Shown in pieces: positions 1 through 4,776 of a DNA stretch of 5,815 nt. How positions within the stretch are numbered: the stretch's first letter is position 1; each line of letters begins with the position of its first letter. This stretch comes from Candidatus Dormiibacterota bacterium (GTDB lineage: Bacteria > Chloroflexota > Dormibacteria > UBA8260 > Bog-877), in the NCBI GenBank assembly GCA_003164475.1, contig PLTL01000279.1:1-5815 (forward strand), given 5' to 3'. Position numbers and translations under genes: made by a program. The notes under the pieces are model-generated. The model saw only the letters and a list, made by a program, of their open reading frames with translations. It had not been told where the DNA came from and did not search any database.

Positions 1-396
1 GGTCGGCGTGGCACGGGTGCCGGTGATCCGACGGGCACGGGTCGCCGTGGCGCGGGTCGCGGCCGGGCGCCGCACTGTGCGCCGCGCCGGAACCCGGCGC
101 GGTGACGCTGGCCCGCTCAATGCCGCGACCAGCTTCTTCTCGATGTCGGCCAGCCGCTTCTCCAGCAACTTGAGCTGGGCGGATACCGTCCTTGTCAGGG
201 CCGAGACACTTTCCGTAGCGCGGACGGTGCGCCCCGTGGTGGTGCGGCGAGCAGCCGTGGTACGGCGAGCAGCCGTGGTGCGGCGTGCTGTGGTGCTGCG
301 CGTCGCTGCACGCGGAGCCGCCGGCCTTCGTGGGGTCCGGGTGGCAGGCCGCGCAGCGGTGCGCCTTGTGCCGGTTCGCTTGGTAGTTCGGGGCAT
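1..396 (-). CDS. Arg/Ala/Thr-rich histone H1-like DNA-binding protein, partial (C-terminus beyond left edge)
   Basis: The frame reads 132 codons leftward from an ATG at 396-394 to base 1 with no stop, so the C-terminus lies outside the window. The start is fixed by a perfect AGGAGGA site 9 bases upstream. By my count 31 of 132 residues are Arg and 29 are Thr, with only four acidic residues. Residues 1-60 are a basic tail containing RRTTAA repeats. Residues about 62-93 form an amphipathic helix with hydrophobic residues at heptad spacing (L67, V71, L75, L78, L82, I85, L89, L93). Residues 95-132 are a second basic, Pro/Ala/Thr-rich tail. Four of the five lysines lie in the coil. Low-complexity basic tails of this kind occur in bacterial H1-like nucleoid proteins and phasin-type proteins such as PhaF. 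Inference: it dimerises through the coil and binds DNA or another polyanion. The opposite strand is also open here but encodes only the complementary low-complexity pattern and lacks a ribosome site. I do not recognise a named family. Confidence 0.75.
   Translation of the reverse strand, partial: MPRTTKRTGTRRTAARPATRTPRRPAAPRAATRSTTARRTTAARRTTAARRTTTGRTVRATESVSALTRTVSAQLKLLEKRLADIEKKLVAALSGPASPRRVPARRTVRRPAATRATATRARRITGTRATPT
245..285. repeat. 18-bp tandem repeat inside the basic tail
   Basis: CGGCGAGCAGCCGTGGT occurs at 245-261 and again at 263-279, followed by the start of a third copy. The period is 18 bp, so each unit encodes six residues (RRTTAA on the minus strand). The near-identity at DNA level suggests recent slippage or duplication; such tails commonly vary in length between strains. 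Confidence 0.7.
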
Positions 397-405
397 GAGT
401 CCGAT

Positions 406-412
406 TCCTCCT
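406..412 (-). promoter_or_regulatory. Shine-Dalgarno site of the basic H1-like gene
   Basis: Read on the minus strand the bases are AGGAGGA, an essentially perfect anti-16S match. The site ends 9 bases before the ATG at 396-394. It is the main reason for assigning the gene to the minus strand rather than to the open frame on the plus strand. Confidence 0.8.
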
Positions 413-514
413 AAATTGCTGTGGCGTGACGGCGGGCCGCGCCGCGAGGCGCAGGATCCCTCCTCTGACTGTCGCCGCGCGTGTCGCTTGATGTGGGCTG
501 GATTGCTGAAACGG

Positions 515-534
515 GGTCCCGCGCCCCGGGGACC
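515..534. repeat. GGTCCC/GGGACC hairpin
   Basis: GGTCCC at 515-520 and GGGACC at 529-534 are perfect inverted arms around an 8-base GC-rich loop. The element lies directly beside the palindrome at 540-556, within the leader region of the minus-strand basic gene. It has no T-tract, so it is not a standard intrinsic terminator. Confidence 0.4.
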
Positions 535-539
535 AGAAT

Positions 540-556
540 GATTGTGACACACAATC
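540..556. promoter_or_regulatory. Operator-like palindrome GATTGTG-ACA-CACAATC
   Basis: Two perfect 7-bp inverted arms (540-546 and 550-556) are separated by three bases. It is AT-rich compared with its surroundings and lies about 144 bp upstream of the start of the basic H1-like gene. The size and symmetry fit a dimeric repressor site such as those bound by LacI, GntR or TetR family proteins. The TGTG/CACA halves recall CRP-like half-sites, but the spacing is too short for that family. No matching regulator gene is in view. Confidence 0.45.
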
Positions 557-923
557 GCGCTGGGGAGTGAAGTTGTCAACCGGTTTGAGTTCCAGGGTGA
601 AGCTGTGACCGACTTGTCGCAGCGTCGGCCGGTGCGACCCCGCGCCAAGTCAATCAGGTTGGGGAGATGCCTTGTCTCGACCTGACGTTAGCGTCGTTCT
701 GGGCGACTTGCAGTGGGTCCTCCAGGTTCGCTTGCGGTGGCGCGTGACGAGGGATCGACAGGGCCTTCGTCGATGGCCGGGTGCACCACACCCTCGCCCG
801 GGACCCCGGCGGGGTGGTCGCGGCGAGAGGCCTGATGTCGCGCCGCGCAGACTCACGTTCCGAATGTGGCGATGACTTTGACGGCCGCGCGGATGTCACA
901 CCGGTCAGGTGGTGCTGTGGGTG

Positions 924-943
924 CGCTGCACTGATCTGCAGCG
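924..943. repeat. Stem-loop with 7-bp arms CGCTGCA/TGCAGCG
   Basis: Perfect arms at 924-930 and 937-943 surround the 6-base loop CTGATC. It sits in the gene-poor stretch. It could form an RNA hairpin or serve as a protein site. No U-tract follows on either strand, so a terminator role is not supported. Confidence 0.4.
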
Positions 944-1232
944 GATGAGTTGGCGCGAACTGGAGCAGCTCACCTGTTGCCACCTGCGCGAGGGCAGCTC
1001 GCCGTCGGGCTCCGAAACGGACCCTGCCACCCCGACATGGGCAGGAGGCGCCAGGTGATGACTCGGATCATGGACACCGTTCCCCTGCACCGGCAGGCCG
1101 GGGGCCGCGTCGGGTCCCCCAGGGCCGGTCGAAGCGAGAGGATCACCGGGAGGGATGGAGGCCCGCCGGCGCGGACTGGTGATGGTGCTGGTGGATGCCG
1201 TGCGCCACACCGAACGCGGTGAGCAGAGCGCC

Positions 1233-1251
1233 GCTCTGGCGGCGCCAGAGC
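1233..1251. repeat. Perfect 9-bp inverted repeat GCTCTGGCG/CGCCAGAGC
   Basis: Arms at 1233-1241 and 1243-1251 flank a single central G. As RNA it would fold as an 8-bp, very GC-rich stem with a 3-base loop. No T-run follows on either strand. It lies in the gene-poor stretch and its role is unknown. Confidence 0.45.
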
Positions 1252-1392
1252 TGGGTGATGGCGCTCGCTGCTCTCGACTGACGCGGACTGGCGGTCTCGG
1301 CCAGTTGGGGGAGATGGTGCTGCGACGCCGGTCCTGCCCCCGGCCGCGCGGAGCAACTGGGTAATTGCGATGCTCGGTATGCCGACCCCGAA

Positions 1393-1659
1393 ATGTGGCC
1401 TGAAGCGACGGCCGGCGGCCAACTGCTGACATTGCCGGCGGCGGCGTCCACCGTCGACTCCTCCAATGCCGATGATTTGCCCTCGCGGCTCGTCGCCGGG
1501 GCGGTCAACTCGTCCATCATCCCTGGCGCTGCGGCGCTGCTTGCAGAGGGGTGGGCATTTTGTCGCCTCCAGATCCTGGCCAGCGAGGACGTGGTCACCG
1601 GGCCGCGCTGCGGATGCGCTGAGGAACGGCGGGCTCTCTTCGGGGATGAGCCGGGGTGA
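1393..1659 (+). pseudogene. Possible remnant of a STAS (anti-sigma-antagonist-like) domain
   Basis: This 88-codon open frame contains, in order, a LLTLPA strand-like segment, VDSSNADDLPSRLVAGAV, and later AFCRLQILA. In actinobacterial STAS proteins a similar order occurs: a VLxLPAxxD strand, an xNADxLxxxL helix, and a TFCDSxGLxxL segment carrying the phosphorylatable Ser. Here the Asp-Ser-Gly motif is absent, spacing is shorter, and no ribosome site is clear upstream of the ATG. If it is a STAS relative it is degenerate. It may equally be chance similarity in GC-rich sequence. Recognition is by eye only. Confidence 0.2.
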
Positions 1660-1802
1660 GCTCTCCACCGGCATGTCCCAGGTTGCACGGCAGCGAACTG
1701 GGCGCTCCGATCACGCTCGCCGCCGGGAGCTACTCCGGGAAGCAGCCAACCTGAATGGGAGAGAAGGGTGGCACGCGCCAACACCGCGCCCGAGAGCGAA
1801 CC

Positions 1803-2615
1803 CTAGCGAGGCAGACGCAGCAGGGTGGCGGCGTCCCGCTTGACCTCGTCGCGCGCCGGTTGGTACTCGAACCGGTACCCGGCACCGATCACCGCGTGGA
1901 TGTAGTGGGCGCCGTCGTCACGGGGCTGGAGCTTGCGGCGCAGCCGGTAGAGGTGGGCATCTAGGGAGTGCACCCGATAGGGGTCACGGTTGCGCCAGAC
2001 CTCGGCGATCAGGTTGGGCCGGGGCACCACCGCGCCCGCCTGGCGGGCCAGTGTCACCAGGATTCGGAACTCGGTCGGAGTCAGCGCCACCGAGCTGCCG
2101 TCGCGGCGCACCTCGTGGCGACCCACGTCGATGGTCAGCCCGGGGAAGTGGAGTCGCTCCAACCCGGACGCCTCCCGGCTCAGCTGGGCGCGGCGCAGTC
2201 GGGCATTGATCCGTGCCACCAACTCGCGCACTCTGACGGGCTTGCGCATGTAGTCGTCAGCGCCCACCTCCAGACCGACTACCACGTCCTCGGGGTCATG
2301 CAGGCAGCTGATCATGAGCACCGTGACCTTGAGGCCGGCCGTGCGCAGCCTGCGGCAGACCTCGACCCCGCTCATGTCGGGGAGCACCAAGTCGAGCAGG
2401 ATCAGGTCGGGGTCGGTCTCCAAGGCGAGGCGGAGCCCGGTGGCCCCACTGGCGGCAGTGACCACCTCATAGCCGTTCTCGGCGGCTATCACCTCGACCA
2501 GCTTGAGCATGGCCTGGTCATCGTCGATGACCAGGATCTTGGAGCTGGTGTAGTCGATCCTGGGGCTGGCGAGGGCCCAGCTCACATCTGACATCTGCGT
2601 CGCTAGCTCGCTCAT
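1803..2615 (-). CDS. OmpR/PhoB-family two-component response regulator
   Basis: With the ATG at 2615 the protein has 270 residues. A receiver domain spans about 26-142, with the acidic pocket DDD at 31-33, the phospho-acceptor Asp75 (LLDLVLPDMSG), a Ser at the Thr/Ser switch position (103, in MISC) and the invariant Lys125 in MRKP. A winged-helix DNA-binding domain spans about 157-255, with LTPTEFRIL, the recognition-helix region VHSLDAHLYRLRRKL and the wing GAGYRFE. Family role: a sensor histidine kinase phosphorylates the Asp and the dimer then binds promoter DNA. No kinase is in the window, so it is an orphan here. It is divergent from the sortase and may control it or itself. The start is uncertain: TTG 2678, ATG 2651 and ATG 2594 are also in frame, and none has a strong Shine-Dalgarno site. 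It resembles MtrA/RegX3-type regulators, but I cannot assign a specific name. Confidence 0.92.
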   Translation of the reverse strand: MSELATQMSDVSWALASPRIDYTSSKILVIDDDQAMLKLVEVIAAENGYEVVTAASGATGLRLALETDPDLILLDLVLPDMSGVEVCRRLRTAGLKVTVLMISCLHDPEDVVVGLEVGADDYMRKPVRVRELVARINARLRRAQLSREASGLERLHFPGLTIDVGRHEVRRDGSSVALTPTEFRILVTLARQAGAVVPRPNLIAEVWRNRDPYRVHSLDAHLYRLRRKLQPRDDGAHYIHAVIGAGYRFEYQPARDEVKRDAATLLRLPR

Positions 2616-2649
2616 GCACCGATGTTTGCAGGGGCCCTCGAGATGACCC

Positions 2650-2678
2650 ATCGTGGTCTGGGTACGGGTGGGTAACAA
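2650..2678 (-). promoter_or_regulatory. Weak candidate promoter for the response regulator
   Basis: On the minus strand TTGTTA (2678-2673) could act as a -35 element, followed after 17 bases by CACGAT (2655-2650) as a poor -10 (three of six consensus bases). Transcription would then begin near 2643, leaving a leader of about 28 bases before the ATG at 2615. The -35 would overlap the left arm of the inverted repeat, so a protein bound there would block or modulate it. Confidence 0.25.
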
Positions 2679-2697
2679 GCTGCACGGGGGTTGTTAC
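2672..2697. promoter_or_regulatory. Inverted repeat GTAACAA-N12-TTGTTAC in the divergent control region
   Basis: Two perfect 7-bp arms (2672-2678 and 2691-2697) lie 19 bp centre to centre, close to two helical turns, between the divergent regulator and sortase genes. They are AT-rich islands in GC-rich DNA. The GTAAC half-site recalls the half-site I remember for actinobacterial MtrA-type regulators, which usually bind direct rather than inverted repeats. It is a plausible operator for the adjacent regulator or for another dimeric factor. Confidence 0.5.
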
Positions 2698-2723
2698 GGC
2701 CTAAGCCAAACTCGCGGGTCGGC

Positions 2724-2729
2724 TAGGAT
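2724..2729 (+). promoter_or_regulatory. Candidate -10 element of the sortase gene
   Basis: TAGGAT matches the TANNNT actinobacterial -10 pattern. A start of transcription near 2736 would give a leader of about 20 bases containing the AGGAG site, which agrees with the GTG start at 2757. No good -35 is seen at the usual distance. Confidence 0.4.
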
Positions 2730-2745
2730 GTGCTCGGGGGATCAC

Positions 2746-2750
2746 AGGAG
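2746..2750 (+). promoter_or_regulatory. Shine-Dalgarno site deciding the sortase start
   Basis: AGGAG ends 6 bases before the GTG at 2757. The upstream in-frame GTG at 2730 overlaps the candidate -10 and has no such site, so 2757 is preferred. Confidence 0.65.
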
Positions 2751-2756
2751 CGACAG

Positions 2757-3419
2757 GTGGAGAATCCTCTCAAGGGCCCGGCCGGAAGGCGCCGGTTGGG
2801 GGCCGTTCTGGCGGGGACCGGGGTCCTCTTGATAGCGGTCGGGCTGGCGCTGCTCGTCCCCCCGCTGGTGCGCCTCGGCCAGCGTTCCAATGCCGACCAG
2901 CAGGCCCTTCAGAAGTGGAAGGCCCCGGGCTCTTCACTGAGCAAGCGCCTGCCTTCAGTGAAGATCGTCACCGAGCCGGGGGCCAGCCCCTTGCCCACCG
3001 CCGCGGTCTGTGGCAGCGGCTCTGCGGCCGCCTCCTACGCCCTCATCGACTTTCCCAGCCTCTCCGGGATCGAGGGGGTGGCCGGGAACGGAGGGTGGTC
3101 GCTGCTCTACGAGCGCTCGGTGGTCCATTACGCCAGCTCCCCGGGGCCGGGCCAGCCGGGGAACGGGCTCTACGCGCTGCACCGGGAGCCCAACTTTGAG
3201 CCGTTGGGGACGCTCGGGGTCGGCGACCCGATAGTCCTCACCAACCGCCTGTGCCAGCAGTACACCTACCAGGTCACGGCCATGTGGACCGAGTATCCGG
3301 CCCAGGTCACCCAGCTCCAGCCCATCAGCGGCGGCACCTGGATCACCGTGATCACCTGCACCCCGCTCTGGATCGACAGCCAACGACTGGTGATCAGGGC
3401 CAAGCTCGCCAGCAGCTGA
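2757..3419 (+). CDS. Membrane-anchored sortase (class D/E-like transpeptidase)
   Basis: The protein has 220 residues from the GTG at 2757. A short basic N-terminus (KGPAGRRR) is followed by one hydrophobic segment at about 14-39, as expected for a type II membrane anchor with the catalytic domain outside the cell. The sortase fold spans about 92-218. The catalytic residues are His142 (in LYALHREPNF), Cys201 (in VITCTPLW) and Arg210 (in SQRLVI), with the family features PGQPGNGLYA before the His and GVGDPIVLT after it. Sortases cleave a C-terminal sorting signal and join the protein to the cell wall or to a pilin. The His is preceded by Leu, whereas most class D/E relatives have GHR. Cys85 and Cys166 are further cysteines outside the membrane. 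No substrate with an LPXTG- or LAXTG-like signal is in the window, so this is an orphan housekeeping-type sortase. It is divergent from the response regulator, which may regulate it. Confidence 0.88.
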   Translation: MENPLKGPAGRRRLGAVLAGTGVLLIAVGLALLVPPLVRLGQRSNADQQALQKWKAPGSSLSKRLPSVKIVTEPGASPLPTAAVCGSGSAAASYALIDFPSLSGIEGVAGNGGWSLLYERSVVHYASSPGPGQPGNGLYALHREPNFEPLGTLGVGDPIVLTNRLCQQYTYQVTAMWTEYPAQVTQLQPISGGTWITVITCTPLWIDSQRLVIRAKLASS

Positions 3420-3522
3420 GTCGGCCCGGCCTCCGGCGCGTCCCGCATCGGCTGCCGACCACCACATGAGGGGGCCCGCCTCCATCGAACCACTAGATGG
3501 TGGGGTAAGGGCGGGGTCGAGC

Positions 3523-3531
3523 TGGTATGCT
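3523..3531 (+). promoter_or_regulatory. Extended -10 promoter for guaB3-guaA
   Basis: TGGTATGCT contains the TANNNT hexamer TATGCT (3526-3531) preceded by the TGN extension (3523-3525). No clear -35 lies 17 bases upstream, which is common for extended -10 promoters. Transcription would begin near 3538 and give a leader of about 57 bases before the TTG at 3595. Confidence 0.5.
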
Positions 3532-3580
3532 TGAGCCTGGGCTGGACACGTCTTGTCGGTGCTCGCGCACCCAGAGCCAC

Positions 3581-3588
3581 GGAGGGAG
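3581..3588 (+). promoter_or_regulatory. Shine-Dalgarno site deciding the guaB3 start
   Basis: GGAGGGAG lies about 8 bases before the TTG at 3595. It supports that start over the upstream in-frame TTG at 3553 and GTG at 3559, which would add a proline- and arginine-rich leader not expected in the family. Confidence 0.7.
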
Positions 3589-3594
3589 CCTGGC

Positions 3595-4755
3595 TTGGAC
3601 ATCGAACTGGGAAGAGGCAAGCGAGCCAGGCGGGCCTACGGGTTCGACGAGGTGGCGCTGGTGCCGGGCAAGGTCACCATCAACCCCGACGAGATCGAGA
3701 TCCGGCTGCGCATCGGTGAGATCGAGTTCCTGGTGCCGATCGTCGCCGCAGCCATGGACGGGGTGGTCGACGCCGGCTTCGCGGTGGCGATGGGGCGGCT
3801 GGGCGGGCTGGCGGTCCTCAACCTGGACGGGATCAACTGCCGCTACGACGACGTGGCCGCGATCTACGACCAGATCGCTGACGCTCCCCGGGAGCGAATC
3901 AACGTCCTGCTCCAGGAGCTCTACCGGGAGCCGGTGAAGGACCACCTCATCTCCCAGCGGATCGAGCAGATCAAGCGCGAGGGGGTGATCTGCGGTGTCT
4001 CCAGCACCCCGGCTGACGCCGAACGCAAGCTCCCGATCGTCACCGAGGCCGGCGCCGACCTCTACTTCGTGCAGGGCACGGTCCTGACCGCCCGCCACAT
4101 CTCGCGCTCCTACCGGCAGCTGGACTTCGCCCAGCTGGTCCGCGACTCCAAGCTCCCCATCGTGGTGGGCAACTGCGTCGAGTACCACACCGCTCTGGAG
4201 CTGATGGGAACCGGGGTGGCCGGGATCCTGGTAGGGGTCGGCCCCGGAGCCGCATGCACCACCAGGGCGGTGCTTGGGGTCGGGGTGCCCCAGGTCACCG
4301 CCACCGCGGACGTGGCGGCGGCTCGCCACGTCCACAGCCGGGCCGGCGGTCGGCCGGTGTCGGTGATCACCGACGGCGGCATGCGGGTGGGCGGTGACGT
4401 CACCAAGGCTCTGGCCTCCGGGGCCGACGGCGTGATGATCGGCTCGGTCTTCGCGTCGGCCGAGGAGGCTCCCGGGCGCGGCCACCACTGGGGGATGGCC
4501 ACCCCCGACGCCGATCTGCCGCGGGGCACCCGGATCAAGGTCGGGACCAGGGCCACCCTCCGGGAGCTGCTGCTGGGTCCCGCCCGGGTCGACGACGGCA
4601 GCCAGAACCTTCTGGGTGCCATCAAGTCGGCCATGGGTGTCTGCGGGGCCCGCACCATCGAGGAGTTTCAGCAGACCGAGCTGGTGATCGCGCCCTCCAT
4701 CCTCACCGAGGGCAAGCTGTTTCAGCGGGAGCAGCAGGTCGGGATGGCCCGCTGA
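3595..4755 (+). CDS. guaB3: GuaB3-type IMP dehydrogenase family protein
   Basis: IMP dehydrogenase oxidises IMP to XMP with NAD+, the first committed step to GMP. From the TTG at 3595 the protein has 386 residues, and its N-terminus (LGRGKRARRAYGFDEV, about 5-20) matches the GuaB3 group. The catalytic Cys is at 221 in GPGAACTTRAV. The phosphate-binding DGGMRVGGD (260-268) and GSVFASAEEAPG (283-294) follow, then the GuaB3-like HHWGMATPDADLPRGTRI and GPARVDDG segments. The pair of CBS domains of canonical GuaB (about 490 residues) is absent, as is an obvious Arg-Tyr flap. From memory, a cyanobacterial GuaB3 has been shown to have IMP dehydrogenase activity, whereas the mycobacterial paralogue is dispensable beside GuaB2. 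Here the gene stands 21 bases before guaA under its own apparent promoter, which favours a real role in GMP synthesis. A diverged non-IMPDH function remains possible. Confidence 0.93.
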   Translation: MDIELGRGKRARRAYGFDEVALVPGKVTINPDEIEIRLRIGEIEFLVPIVAAAMDGVVDAGFAVAMGRLGGLAVLNLDGINCRYDDVAAIYDQIADAPRERINVLLQELYREPVKDHLISQRIEQIKREGVICGVSSTPADAERKLPIVTEAGADLYFVQGTVLTARHISRSYRQLDFAQLVRDSKLPIVVGNCVEYHTALELMGTGVAGILVGVGPGAACTTRAVLGVGVPQVTATADVAAARHVHSRAGGRPVSVITDGGMRVGGDVTKALASGADGVMIGSVFASAEEAPGRGHHWGMATPDADLPRGTRIKVGTRATLRELLLGPARVDDGSQNLLGAIKSAMGVCGARTIEEFQQTELVIAPSILTEGKLFQREQQVGMAR

Positions 4756-4776
4756 GGTGAGCGGCTGGGGGCGCAG

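Larger units (their letters stand above)
397..1802. other. 1.4-kb stretch with no defensible gene
   Basis: Between the basic protein and the stop of the response regulator every open frame on both strands is rich in Arg, Pro, Ser, Gly and His, the usual composition of chance frames in GC-rich DNA. None has a convincing ribosome site together with a recognisable domain. The stretch contains the leader of the basic gene (397 to about 560), four perfect inverted repeats and one weak STAS-like trace. I saw no tRNA-like T-loop, no transposase motif and no long repeat. It may be a decayed gene region or a long regulatory or non-coding RNA region. Confidence 0.5.
3420..3594 (+). other. Intergenic region between sortase and guaB3
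   Basis: This 175-base gap begins with GTCGGC (3420-3425), which can pair with GCCGAC (3454-3459), but the loop is long and there is no T-tract, so a sortase terminator is not clear. The rest holds the guaB3 promoter and its leader. I saw no recognisable riboswitch. Confidence 0.4.

Noticed and set aside
8..541. Plus-strand open frame of 177 codons over the basic protein gene
   Set aside because: It is a Val/Arg/Ala low-complexity complement of the minus-strand gene. The minus strand has the perfect Shine-Dalgarno site and a heptad-patterned core.
580..620. tRNA-like T-arm (GGTTTGAGTTCC)
   Set aside because: The T-loop consensus is not met and no acceptor or anticodon stem can be folded around it.
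970..1674. Minus-strand open frame of 234 codons in the gene-poor stretch
   Set aside because: Composition is Pro/Arg/Ser/Gly-rich like chance frames in GC-rich DNA, it overlaps similar frames in other phases, and no domain is recognised.
1755..1802. Possible terminator downstream of the response regulator
   Set aside because: On the minus strand a GGCGCG/CGCG-GCC stem with a bulge can be drawn, but it is imperfect and lacks a real T-tract.
1968..2591. Plus-strand open frame of 207 codons over the response regulator
   Set aside because: It is the reverse shadow of the OmpR-family gene, His/Gln/Asp/Gly-rich and without a family match.
2691..2729. TTGTTA at 2691-2696 as -35 for the sortase -10 at 2724
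   Set aside because: The spacer would be 27 bases, far beyond the usual 16-19.
2955..3620. Minus-strand open frame over the sortase
   Set aside because: It is antisense to a catalytically complete sortase and has no recognisable motifs.
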